Positions 17,119-24,857 of a stretch of 64,000 nucleotides of DNA are shown piece after piece. Source of the DNA: Actinophytocola sp050699915 (lineage in GTDB: Bacteria > Actinomycetota > Actinomycetes > Mycobacteriales > Pseudonocardiaceae); assembly GCF_050699915.1 (NCBI RefSeq), contig NZ_JBOHGA010000003.1:1-64000 (forward strand). Reading direction: 5' to 3'. Positions within the stretch are counted from its first letter, which is position 1. Each line of letters starts with the position of its first letter. The notes beneath the pieces were generated by a model, which searched no databases, was not told the origin of the DNA, and saw only the letters and a program-made list of their open reading frames with translations. The position numbers and the translations under genes are program-made.

Positions 17119-18911
17119 TGCTTGTCTCCTTCCGTAGCGGGGGCGGGCTCGTCCCCGGGCGCCGTGTCGGCGGTGTCGTCGGCCGTCGCGTCCTCGCCGG
17201 TCGCGTCCTTGGCGGTCGCGTCCTTGGCGGTCGCGTCCTTGGCCGTCGCGTCCTCGGCCGTCGCGTCCTCGGCCGTCGCGTCTTCGGGCGCGGTGTCCTC
17301 GGAGGCGGTGTCCTCGGGGCGGCGGTGTCTGCCGGTCTCGCCCTCGGCGGCTTCGACGACCAATTGTCCCTCGGCGTCCACGTCGCCCGCGCCGGTCATC
17401 GCCGACCCCAGGTCCTCCGGGGTGACGGTGGCCGGGTCGGCGTCGGCGACGAACCGGCCGCGCAGCATGACCTTGATCGAGTCGGACAGGCCGATCAGCT
17501 CGTCGAGGTCCGCGGAGACCAGCAGCACGGCGAGCCCGCGGGCGCGGGCGGAGCGGATGTGGTCCCAGATCGCGGCCTGCGCGCCGACGTCCACGCCGCG
17601 GGTCGGGTGCGAGGCGATCAGCAGCGCCGGGTCGCCGGAGAGCTCCCGGCCGACGACCAGCTTCTGCTGGTTGCCGCCCGACAGCGACGCGGCGGTCACG
17701 TCGATGCCCGGCGTGCGGACGTCGAACTGCTCGACGATCCGCTTGGTGTCGGTCCGCGCGCCGGAGACGTCGAGCAGGAACCCGTGCGAGGCGGGGCTGC
17801 GGGTCTGATGGCCGAGGATCCGGTTCGCCCACAGCGGCTCGGTGAGCAGCAGGCCGTAGCGGGTGCGGTCCTCGGGGATGTAGCCGATGCCGGCCTCGCG
17901 CCGGGCGAGCGTGCCCGCCCTGGTCAGGTCGCGACCGTCGAGCACCACACGGCCGGCCGCGGCCTTGCGCATGCCCATGACCGTCTCGACGAGCTCGGTC
18001 TGGCCGTTGCCCTCGACACCCGCGATGCCCAACACCTCGCCGGAGCGGACCACGATGTCGAGCGAGTCGAGCAGCGTCCGGCCGTCCGGGGTGCGCAGGG
18101 TGAGGCCCTCGATCCGCAGGACCTCCTTGTCGGTGACCGTGGAGGTGCGGGTCTCCGGGCTGGGCAGCTCGCTGCCGACCATCATCTCGGCCAGCTGGCG
18201 GCTGGTCACCGTGGACGGTTCGACGGTGCCGACCGTGGTGCCGCGGCGAATGATCGTGACGGTGTCCGCGATCGACCGGACCTCGTCGAGCTTGTGGGAG
18301 ATGAAGAGGAAGGTGTAGCCGTCGTCGCGCATCGTGCGCAGGGTCTCGAAGAGCTCGTCGACCTCCTGCGGTACGAGCACCGCGGTAGGCTCGTCGAGGA
18401 TGACGATGCGCGCGCCGCGGTAGAGCACCTTCAGGATCTCCACCCGCTGCCGGTCGGCGACACCGAGCCGTTCGACCAGGGTCTCCGGGTCGACGTCCAG
18501 GCCGGTGGCGCCGGCGAGCTCGCGGACCCGGGATCTCGCGCGCCGGCCGATGCCGTACATCTGCTCGGCGCCGAGCACCACGTTCTCGAGCACGGTCAGG
18601 TTGTCGGCGAGCATGAAGTGCTGGTGCACCATGCCGATGCCGGCTCTGATCGCCTCGGACGGGGTCTTGAACCGCACCTGCTCGCCGTTCACCGCGATGG
18701 TGCCCTCGTCCGGGCTCTGCATCCCGTAGAGGATCTTCATCAGGGTGGACTTGCCGGCGCCGTTCTCGCCGCAGATCGCGTGCACCTCGCCGGCGCGCAC
18801 GGTCAGGTGCACGTCGCTGTTGGCGACGACACCCGGGAACCGCTTGGTGATGCCGGTCAGCTCGACCGCGGGCCGGGTGCCCGGGTCGGCACGGAGATCA
18901 CTGTCGGTCAT
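17115..18911 (-). CDS. Two-domain ABC transporter ATPase (nucleoside uptake)
   Basis: 598 residues with two ATP-binding cassettes, as in RbsA/NupO-like proteins. The N-terminal cassette has Walker A GENGAGKST and Walker B RIVILDEPTA. The C-terminal cassette is degenerate at Walker A (GVEGNGQTE) but keeps an LSGGNQQK signature. After residue about 515 there is an 80-residue hydrophilic tail built from five-residue repeats of the type (E/K)DATA, encoded by a 15-bp tandem repeat, which the usual family lacks. It follows the binding-protein gene after a strong terminator-like hairpin. Confidence 0.94.
   Translation of the reverse strand: MTDSDLRADPGTRPAVELTGITKRFPGVVANSDVHLTVRAGEVHAICGENGAGKSTLMKILYGMQSPDEGTIAVNGEQVRFKTPSEAIRAGIGMVHQHFMLADNLTVLENVVLGAEQMYGIGRRARSRVRELAGATGLDVDPETLVERLGVADRQRVEILKVLYRGARIVILDEPTAVLVPQEVDELFETLRTMRDDGYTFLFISHKLDEVRSIADTVTIIRRGTTVGTVEPSTVTSRQLAEMMVGSELPSPETRTSTVTDKEVLRIEGLTLRTPDGRTLLDSLDIVVRSGEVLGIAGVEGNGQTELVETVMGMRKAAAGRVVLDGRDLTRAGTLARREAGIGYIPEDRTRYGLLLTEPLWANRILGHQTRSPASHGFLLDVSGARTDTKRIVEQFDVRTPGIDVTAASLSGGNQQKLVVGRELSGDPALLIASHPTRGVDVGAQAAIWDHIRSARARGLAVLLVSADLDELIGLSDSIKVMLRGRFVADADPATVTPEDLGSAMTGAGDVDAEGQLVVEAAEGETGRHRRPEDTASEDTAPEDATAEDATAEDATAKDATAKDATAKDATGEDATADDTADTAPGDEPAPATEGDKQ
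17185..17289 (-). repeat. 15-bp tandem repeat, 7 units, in the ATPase tail
   Basis: Seven consecutive 15-bp units of the form GTCGCGTCCTYGGCS (plus strand), in frame with the ATPase and encoding the pentapeptide (E/K)DATA. The units differ by one to three bases, and adjacent units are most alike, as expected from slippage. The count probably varies between strains. Confidence 0.9.
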
Positions 18912-18931
18912 CGAAGGGGGCCCTTCTCACG

Positions 18932-18974
18932 GTAAAAGACCCGTGGGTGTGCGGCCCGGCCGCACACCCACGGG
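18932..18974 (-). terminator. Intra-operon terminator/attenuator after the BMP gene
   Basis: On the minus strand, 15 bases after the BMP stop, a perfect 17-bp inverted repeat (arm CCCGTGGGTGTGCGGCC) with a single central base is followed by TCTTTTA. It has hairpin and T-tract features of an intrinsic terminator, yet lies between the binding-protein gene and its ATPase. Partial termination would give excess binding protein over transporter, the usual stoichiometry. Confidence 0.85.
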
Positions 18975-18989
18975 CGTCACGCAGAACGG

Positions 18990-20147
18990 TCAGCTACCGG
19001 ACGGGGCGTCCGAGACCGTGATCTTGCCGTCGATGATCTGCTGCTTGTACGCGTCGACCCATTCCTGGGTCTCGGCGTCGATCTTGCCGCCGGACGTGGA
19101 GTAGCCCACGCCGTCGACCTTGAGGTCGAAGACCGGAGGCAGCTTGGTGAGGTCGTTGCTGGCGACCGCGGCGATGTAGTCGTACACCGCGACGTCGACA
19201 CGCTTGAGCATGGACGAGATGATCACGTCCTTGTACTCGGCCACCGTCGCCTGGTTGTACTGGTCGGAGTCCACGCCGATGGCCATCACGTTGGCCTCCT
19301 TGGCGGCGGCGAACACGCCCTTACCGGAGGCGCCCGCGGCGTGGTAGACGACGTCGGCACCCTTGTCGATCAGGCCCTTCGCCGCGACCTGCCCCTTCGG
19401 CGCGTCGGTGAACCCGGTGAGGTCACCCGCCTCGGTGATGTAGGTGGACTCGACCTTGGCGTCCGGCGCGACGGCCTTGACACCCTGCTCGAAACCGGCC
19501 TGGAACTTCTGGATCAGCGGGATGTTCACGCCGCCGACGAAGCCGATCGTGCACTTCTCGCTCTTCAGCGCGGCGATCACGCCGACGAGGAACGAGCCCT
19601 CGTGCTCGGCGAAGCCGAGGAAGGTGACGTTCTTCGGGGCGCCCTCGGCGAAGCCGTCGATGACCGCGAACTTCAGGTTCGGGTACTGCTTGGCGACCTC
19701 CACGGCCGCGGTCGAGTAGGCGAAGCCCACGGCCACGATCGGGTTGCGACCCTCCTGGGCCAGCTGGCGAAGCCGAGCCTGCTTGGCGTCCTCGCTCTCC
19801 TGGTCGGTGGCGGTGAGCTCCTTGGTGTTCTCCTTCTTCACGCCCATCTGCGAGATGGCCTCGTCGAGGCCGGCCGCAGCCGAGTCGTTGAAGGACGCGT
19901 CACCGCGGCCGCCGATGTCGAAGGCGAGCCCGACCTTGAGCTTGCTGCCGTCGACCGACGCGCCGGGGTCGGATGAGGTCGCACCGCCCTCGGCCGCCGC
20001 CGGCTTGTCCACTGTCTGGCATCCCTTGGAATCGCCAGCGTCGCCCGGTGCGTTGCTCGAAGTTCCCGAATCCTTCGCACAGCCGACCACGGACAGCACG
20101 CTGGTCAATGCGATCGCGGCGACCGCGACTCCCCGCTTGAAGCGCAA
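18990..20147 (-). CDS. BMP-family nucleoside-binding lipoprotein
   Basis: 385 residues from TTG 20147, chosen because a GGGAGGAG ribosome binding site lies about 8 bases upstream and it gives an ideal lipoprotein signal (RFKRGVAVAAIALTSVLSVVGC, lipobox cysteine at about residue 22). The mature protein has the BMP/Med fold: VGLAFDIGGRGDASFND, VGFAYSTAAVEVAKQYP, GVDSDQYNQ. It binds nucleosides outside the membrane and delivers them to the ABC permeases encoded downstream. It is the first gene of the operon. A Ser/Gly/Pro/Thr-rich stretch after the lipobox is a spacer. Confidence 0.92.
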   Translation of the reverse strand: MRFKRGVAVAAIALTSVLSVVGCAKDSGTSSNAPGDAGDSKGCQTVDKPAAAEGGATSSDPGASVDGSKLKVGLAFDIGGRGDASFNDSAAAGLDEAISQMGVKKENTKELTATDQESEDAKQARLRQLAQEGRNPIVAVGFAYSTAAVEVAKQYPNLKFAVIDGFAEGAPKNVTFLGFAEHEGSFLVGVIAALKSEKCTIGFVGGVNIPLIQKFQAGFEQGVKAVAPDAKVESTYITEAGDLTGFTDAPKGQVAAKGLIDKGADVVYHAAGASGKGVFAAAKEANVMAIGVDSDQYNQATVAEYKDVIISSMLKRVDVAVYDYIAAVASNDLTKLPPVFDLKVDGVGYSTSGGKIDAETQEWVDAYKQQIIDGKITVSDAPSGS

Positions 20148-20527
20148 GGCCTTTTCTCCTCCCGGCTTCTGCGCTCGGCAGACACCGAACGCAAACTTAT
20201 TCGCGAGACCGTACTCTGCGGGCCGTCCGCCGCCACCGCCACGTAGACGCGCGTGACCCAATCGTTTTCGCGCCGCGCCTGAGCGGCACGCACGGTGATC
20301 GTTCACGTGCAGCCACGTCACCGCTAGGGCCATTCGTCCCAGTCCGGAAGTCGGGGAGGTGGTCACGCCTCGTGTCGACGCCGAGTTGTCCACAACTCGG
20401 CGACCTGTCCACAGCCGCGGCCTACCCGGCCGCGCGCGTCGTCCCCCGCGGGCACGATCGAGCCATGTCCTCCCGACCCGCCACCCCGTCGTCACTCCGC
20501 CTGGTCTCGCTCCGGCGACCCGCCGTG
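20148..20527. other. Gene-free stretch upstream of the nucleoside operon
   Basis: 380 bases with no credible gene. It should hold the promoter of the minus-strand BMP operon; the AT-richer part at about 20180-20215 is the best place for it, but I cannot fix a -35/-10 pair. It also carries two DnaA-box-like sequences and a 10-bp-arm palindrome (listed separately). Confidence 0.6.
20380..20414 (+). promoter_or_regulatory. Pair of DnaA-box-like sequences within a palindrome
   Basis: TTGTCCACA at 20387-20395 and CTGTCCACA at 20406-20414, same orientation, 19 bp apart. The first lies in a perfect inverted repeat, 20380-20403 (arms CGCCGAGTTG and CAACTCGGCG, 4-base centre). TTGTCCACA is the preferred actinobacterial DnaA box. 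Only two boxes are present, so this is not an origin; a DnaA titration or regulatory site is possible. Confidence 0.5.
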
Positions 20528-21730
20528 TCACTCCGCCGAGGCCGGCCGCCGCTCGCGCTCGTCGGCCACCCGGAACGTCATGCCCGCCCGCCGCAGCCGC
20601 TCGATCAACGGGTTGCCCATGGCGGCCGCGGGCGTCACCTGCCCGGCGGTCTCGGGTACGTCGTCGAACGCCAGGCACAGCGCGGACTCGGCCAGCATCT
20701 TCGCGGTCTCCCCGTAGCCAGGGTCGCCGCCGGCTACCTCGGTCAGCACCCGCCGTCCGCCGCCGTCGGCCACGAACCGCGCGCGGAACCAGGACTTGGC
20801 CCGCCGCTCCTCGCTCGGCCCGGCACCCGCGTCCATCCGCCCGAGCAGCCATCGGCGAGTCGGCGGCACCTGCGCCAGCACCATGGCCGCGCCGACCCCA
20901 CCCAGGATCGCGGCGGCGGTCGGCAGCCGCCGGACCGCGAGGTAGTGGCCGTAGGAGAAGTCCGGCCCGTACCGGTCCAGCGCTCGTGCAGAGCGCAGCA
21001 CCACCTGCGGGTCGATCACCGGCGCCGGCAGTACCCACGAGTCGACCACCGGCTCGAACCGGGGCACGCCCTTGACGCCGTGCACCCGCCGGTCCGCGGG
21101 CCGGTCCTCGGCGCGGCGCCGCCGGGCGGCCGCCGAGGCCATGGCCCGCACGCGGGAGAACGCGGTGATCGCCGAGTGGTAGGTGCCGCCGGACCACGTG
21201 GCGGAGCCGGACATGTAGCACTGGACCCGGATCGGCACGTCGTCGGGCAGCTGCTGGACGGTGAAGTAGGCACCGAGGTCGGCGGGGATGGAGTCGAAGC
21301 CGCAGCAGTGCACCAGCCGGGCCCCAGTGGCGACCGCCCGCTCGTGGTGGCCGAGGTACATCCGGTCGACGAACTCGGGCTCGCCGCTGAGATCGAGGTA
21401 GTCGGTTCCCTCGTCGGCGCACGCGGCGACGAGCGGCTCGCCGTGGTGGACGTAGGGGCCGACAGTGGTGACCACGGTCCGACTCCGCACGGCGATCGCC
21501 CGCAGCGACACCGGATCGGTGACGTCGGCCCGAAGGAGTTCGAGCGACGCGCAGGCGGGGTTGATCTCGGCGAGCCGGGACCGCAACGCCTCGAGCTTCG
21601 CCTGACTCCGACCGGCGAGCGCCCACCGGCAGCCGTTGGGCGCGTGGGACGCCAGGTACTCGGCGGTCAGCGCCCCGGTGAACCCGGTCGCGCCGAACAG
21701 CACCACATCGAACTCGCGGCCCAACGACAT
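20528..21730 (-). CDS. Saccharopine dehydrogenase-like / trans-acting enoyl reductase family
   Basis: 400 residues. The N-terminal Rossmann motif DVVLFGATGFTGALTAEYL binds NAD(P), followed by DVTDPVSLRAIA and VVTTVGPYVHHGEPLV, the hallmark of the saccharopine dehydrogenase-like family that includes mycobacterial Rv2449c and the Rv2953 trans-acting enoyl reductase. The C-terminal half has weak hydrophobic stretches. Actual substrates in this branch are mostly unknown, with lipid or enoyl reduction in a few. It stands alone, ending in the spacer before the BMP operon. Confidence 0.88.
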   Translation of the reverse strand: MSLGREFDVVLFGATGFTGALTAEYLASHAPNGCRWALAGRSQAKLEALRSRLAEINPACASLELLRADVTDPVSLRAIAVRSRTVVTTVGPYVHHGEPLVAACADEGTDYLDLSGEPEFVDRMYLGHHERAVATGARLVHCCGFDSIPADLGAYFTVQQLPDDVPIRVQCYMSGSATWSGGTYHSAITAFSRVRAMASAAARRRRAEDRPADRRVHGVKGVPRFEPVVDSWVLPAPVIDPQVVLRSARALDRYGPDFSYGHYLAVRRLPTAAAILGGVGAAMVLAQVPPTRRWLLGRMDAGAGPSEERRAKSWFRARFVADGGGRRVLTEVAGGDPGYGETAKMLAESALCLAFDDVPETAGQVTPAAAMGNPLIERLRRAGMTFRVADERERRPASAE

Positions 21731-21836
21731 GCCCGAACTCCCCTCTCGCGGGCTTGTTTACCCACGGGTAGCTCGACCATACCGACCGTCCGCGACACCC
21801 CAGCCGCTCCGCCCGACCGAAGTTAGGATCCCGCGC

Positions 21837-22379
21837 ATGGCTCCCTCTGAACTGCAGCGCCAGGTCAGCCAGAACAAGAACGACATCACCGCGATCTACG
21901 ACCTACTCCGCCACACCAACGAGAAGGTCGAGTCCATCCACACCCGGGTCGGATCCATCGACACCCGGGTCGGGTCCATCGACACCCGGGTCGGGTCCAT
22001 CGACACCCGGGTCGGGTCCATCGACACCCGGGTCGCATCCACCGACACCCGGGTCGGGTCCATCGACACCCGGGTCGCATCCACCGACACCCGGGTCGGG
22101 TCCATCGACACCCGGGTCGCATCCACCGACACCCGGGTCGCGTCGATCACCGTGGCCCTCAGGCGCCACGACAACCGCTTCGACGAGATCCAGCAGACCC
22201 TGGAACTACACGGCACCCGCCTGTCCCGTCTGGACGAAACCCTCCGTGACCACGGCACCCGTCTGGCGTCCCTGGAATCGAGGTTCGACACCGTCGACGG
22301 CAGGTTCGAGACGCTCGAGGGCCAGCTGGCCGAGGTACTCATGATCCTGCGCGGACGCGGCGGCGCGGCGACCTCCTGA
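21837..22379 (+). CDS. Short coiled-coil protein with perfect heptad repeats
   Basis: 180 residues from ATG 21837. TAGGAT (21824-21829) is a likely -10 box 7 bases before the start, so the mRNA may be leaderless. The core (residues about 33-102) is ten exact seven-residue units, alternating IDTRVGS and TDTRVAS, encoded by 21-bp DNA repeats. The flanks are also heptad-like (LHGTRLSRLDETLRDHGTRLASLES). The register predicts a parallel coiled coil with Ile/Val core positions. There is no signal peptide. The layout resembles the long coiled-coil gene 9 kb upstream. Function unknown; repeat number likely varies among strains. Confidence 0.82.
   Translation: MAPSELQRQVSQNKNDITAIYDLLRHTNEKVESIHTRVGSIDTRVGSIDTRVGSIDTRVGSIDTRVASTDTRVGSIDTRVASTDTRVGSIDTRVASTDTRVASITVALRRHDNRFDEIQQTLELHGTRLSRLDETLRDHGTRLASLESRFDTVDGRFETLEGQLAEVLMILRGRGGAATS
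21933..22142 (+). repeat. 21-bp tandem repeat, 10 units (coding)
   Basis: Ten uninterrupted 21-bp units of TCCAYCGACACCCGGGTCGSR type. Units 1-4 are nearly identical; from unit 5 two variants alternate (GGG-ending and GCA-ending), giving a 42-bp higher-order period. That implies at least two rounds of expansion with different unit lengths. The reading frame is kept throughout. Confidence 0.95.
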
Positions 22380-22394
22380 GCCCGCGGGCTCAGG
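22375..22394. terminator. Bidirectional palindrome holding both stop codons
   Basis: Perfect 20-bp palindrome CCTGAGCCCGCGGGCTCAGG between two convergent genes. The plus-strand stop (TGA 22377-22379) and the minus-strand stop (22390-22392) both sit inside it. It can form the same hairpin in either transcript and so end both. Confidence 0.7.
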
Positions 22395-22740
22395 TCCAGA
22401 AGACGGCCAGGCCGACGTTCACGACGACCAGGCCGGCGAGGGTTGGGGGAAGCCAGTTCGGTGCCGGCACCCGCCGGATCACGTAGGTGAGCGCCAGCCC
22501 GCCGATGGCGATCAGCACGAGCAGTTTGATGCCGAGCTTGACCTGGTTGTAGTCCTGGTCGGTGAGCGGCGCCAACAGCTGCATCGCGAGCCCGGTGACC
22601 AACTGCAGCGCGGCACCGTGGAGCCAGCCCACATTCAACGGCGCACCGGCCGGCGCGCGCCGGGAGAGAAGGAACATGCCGACGAGGATCGCCATGCCGA
22701 GGAGGTGGAGAAACAGCAGCAGGAGCCGAACGAACTCCAC
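22390..22740 (-). CDS. Small four-helix membrane protein, unknown function
   Basis: 116 residues with about four hydrophobic segments (FVRLLLLFLHLLGMAILVGMFLL, WLHGAALQLVTGLAMQLL, IKLLVLIAIGGLALTYVI, LAGLVVVNVGLAVFW). It starts at ATG 22740, with AGGAGA ahead of it. It resembles small actinobacterial integral membrane proteins of no assigned function; no catalytic motif is visible. It is convergent with the heptad-repeat gene and its 5' side faces the gene-free stretch at 22.7-23.4 kb. Confidence 0.75.
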   Translation of the reverse strand: MEFVRLLLLFLHLLGMAILVGMFLLSRRAPAGAPLNVGWLHGAALQLVTGLAMQLLAPLTDQDYNQVKLGIKLLVLIAIGGLALTYVIRRVPAPNWLPPTLAGLVVVNVGLAVFWT

Positions 22741-23408
22741 GAGACGATCTCCTTGAGTCGGCCGGACCGGGTCGGCCCGTGAGTAGCTGCAGTTCTAGCA
22801 GGTACCCGAACCCCACGGACGACGGCCAAGGTCCCGCACGACCGGGACCAACGTCCTACTCGAGCCCGACCAACCGAGGCACCATCTGCCCAACGACGCC
22901 GCACCGGCAACCGTCCTCTCTCGACAGAGAGCGGAGGAACCTGTTGGCAAGCCACGACAAGCGCCGACGCCACACGGAAGAGACCGGCCACCAGAACCAC
23001 CCGACGCCGGGCCGGACAGTCCCCCGAGCGCAGGCAAGCGCTGGCCAAGGCCTTCGCCGATCCCGAACTCCGCGGCGGCGCGCTGCCACGTCGGCCGGCA
23101 CCCCGATCTGGTTGCCAACCGCCCGGCGCCGACGAGACACAGCCCGCCACCGACCCGCCGCGTCTACGCGCAGCCGACACCCTGGCCAAGACGCAAAGAT
23201 CCACTCCAAACCTCGGCAAGCGCCCCTGCCGTGCATCGAACCGGCCCCCAACCCCGCGGCCGACGCAGCGACGCCCCAGTCAGATGCGAAAGATCCACTC
23301 CTGAACCCGGTGAGCACTCGGGCAACGCGTCGAACCCAACCACCCCGAACCTCGGCGTGCATCGAGCCAGCCGCACCCCAACACCGCGACGCCGACATCG
23401 GCCCCGCG
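22741..23408. other. Gene-free, C-rich stretch with a degenerate duplication
   Basis: 668 bases in which every open frame looks like a shadow (Arg/Pro-rich, no start signals). The plus strand is markedly C-rich over G: hand counts give 26 C/19 G at 22981-23040, 31/16 at 23221-23280 and 29/14 at 23341-23400. Two blocks about 90 bases apart share AAAGATCCACTCC, CCTCGGC and GTGCATCGA words (about 23195-23275 and 23287-23395). It lies at the 3' end of the long minus-strand island and probably marks its border. Confidence 0.6.
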
Positions 23409-24833
23409 CTACTCGGGGCGGGAGAGGATCTTCTCCCGGGCCTCGGCGTAGCGCTCTCGCAGTCCAGGGGTCGGGTCGGCGGTCATCTGTTCCACCGAAC
23501 CCAGGCGCCATCGCGGCGGGGTGTCCGTGCCGGTCAGTGCCCAGGCCGCCTGACGGGCCGCGCCGTCGGCCACGTACTCGGCCGGCTCGGGGACCAGGAC
23601 CGGCCGGCCCAGCACCGTCGGTGCGATCCGGCGGACGGCGGACGACCGGGCGCCGCCGCCGATGAGGAGGACTCGGTCCACTCGGACGCCCTGGGCGACC
23701 AACGCGTCCACCGCGTCGGCGAGGCCGCAGAGCATGCCCTCCACCGCCGCTCGCGCCTGGTGGGCGGGGGCCGCGTTCGCCAGGCGTAGGCCGTGCAGGG
23801 CGCCGGTCGCCGATGGCAGGTTCGGGGTGCGCTCGCCCTCCAGGTACGGCACCAGCACGAGGCCGTCCGCGCCGGGCGGGGCCTCCAGCGCCAGCTCGGC
23901 GAACCGGTCGTGGTCCACGCCCAGCATGTGGGCCGCCGCGTCCAGTACGCGGGCCGCGTTGAGGGTGCAGACCAGTGGCAGGAACCGGCCGGTGGCGTCG
24001 GCGAAGCCGGCCACCAGGCCGAGCGGGTCGGCGCTCGGCTTGTCCGCCACCGCGAACGCCGTGCCGGACGTGCCGATCGACACGACGACGTCGCCCGGCT
24101 CCGCACCGACGCCGAGCGCGGCGGCCATGTTGTCTCCCGTGCCGGCACCGAGCACCGCGCCGGGGTGGTCGGCGGCTGCGAGGTCGCCACCCACGCGGCC
24201 GGCGGTGTCGGACGGGTTCAGCACGGCCGGCAGCGCGACCGACTTGCCGAGGCCGAGCGTCAACAGGTCTTGGCGGTACGCGCCGGTCGCCGGCACGTAG
24301 TACCCGGTCCCGGAGGCGTCGCCGCGGTCGGTGGTCAACGTCGAGACATCGAGGTCACCGCGCAGCCGCCACGTCAGGTAGTCGTGGGGCAGGCACACGG
24401 CGGCCGTCCGCGCCACCGAGTCCGGCTCGTGCTCGGCCAGCCAACGCAGCTTGGCCACGGTGAACGACGCCACCGGGACCGAGCCGACCGCGTCCGCCCA
24501 CGCCGCCGGGCCGCCGAAGTCATCGACGAGCGTCGCGGCCGCGGAAGCGGAGCGGGTGTCGTTCCACAGGAGCGCGGGGCGCACCACGTCGCCGGACGAC
24601 GAGAGGCACACCATGCCGTGCTGCTGACCGGCGACCGAGACGGCCGCGACATCGTCGATGCCGCCCGCCCGCTCGATCGCCGTCCGCAGCGCGTTCCACC
24701 ATGCCGCCGGATCGACCTCCGTCCCCTCGGGGTGGGCCGCCGAGCCGCTGCGCACCAGCGCACCGGACTCCGCGTCACGCACCACGACCTTGCAGGACTG
24801 TGTCGACGAGTCGACCCCGGCTACCAGCGGCAT
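23409..24833 (-). CDS. xylB: Xylulokinase (FGGY family)
   Basis: 474 residues. Phosphorylates D-xylulose to xylulose 5-phosphate. The sequence opens with VAGVDSSTQSCKVVV (ATPase-fold phosphate loop), has the xylulokinase-type QQHGMV and LLWNDTRS segments, the SIGTSGTAFAV turn, and LIGGGARSSAVRRIAPTVLGRPV near the C-terminus. The length matches actinobacterial XylB. It is the last gene of the minus-strand island, while xylA lies 15 kb upstream in the same direction. A GCCCCG/CGGGGC hairpin (23401-23419) surrounds its stop codon and may terminate the transcript. Confidence 0.92.
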   Translation of the reverse strand: MPLVAGVDSSTQSCKVVVRDAESGALVRSGSAAHPEGTEVDPAAWWNALRTAIERAGGIDDVAAVSVAGQQHGMVCLSSSGDVVRPALLWNDTRSASAAATLVDDFGGPAAWADAVGSVPVASFTVAKLRWLAEHEPDSVARTAAVCLPHDYLTWRLRGDLDVSTLTTDRGDASGTGYYVPATGAYRQDLLTLGLGKSVALPAVLNPSDTAGRVGGDLAAADHPGAVLGAGTGDNMAAALGVGAEPGDVVVSIGTSGTAFAVADKPSADPLGLVAGFADATGRFLPLVCTLNAARVLDAAAHMLGVDHDRFAELALEAPPGADGLVLVPYLEGERTPNLPSATGALHGLRLANAAPAHQARAAVEGMLCGLADAVDALVAQGVRVDRVLLIGGGARSSAVRRIAPTVLGRPVLVPEPAEYVADGAARQAAWALTGTDTPPRWRLGSVEQMTADPTPGLRERYAEAREKILSRPE

Positions 24834-24857
24834 GGCCCACCTCCGTCACACGGGATG

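Noticed and set aside
20380..20414. Replication origin (oriC)
   Set aside because: Only two DnaA boxes and no dnaA, dnaN or AT-rich unwinding region.
18990..21626. 878-codon open frame containing the BMP protein
   Set aside because: The upstream part overlaps the saccharopine-dehydrogenase-like gene and a gene-free stretch; the lipoprotein signal and ribosome binding site place the start at 20147.
21933..22142. CRISPR or minisatellite without coding role
   Set aside because: No spacers; the repeat keeps one frame and encodes regular heptads in a gene with start, stop and promoter-like box.
22741..23408. Several 100-190 codon frames on both strands
   Set aside because: None has a ribosome binding site, a recognisable domain or the normal codon pattern, and they overlap each other in different frames.
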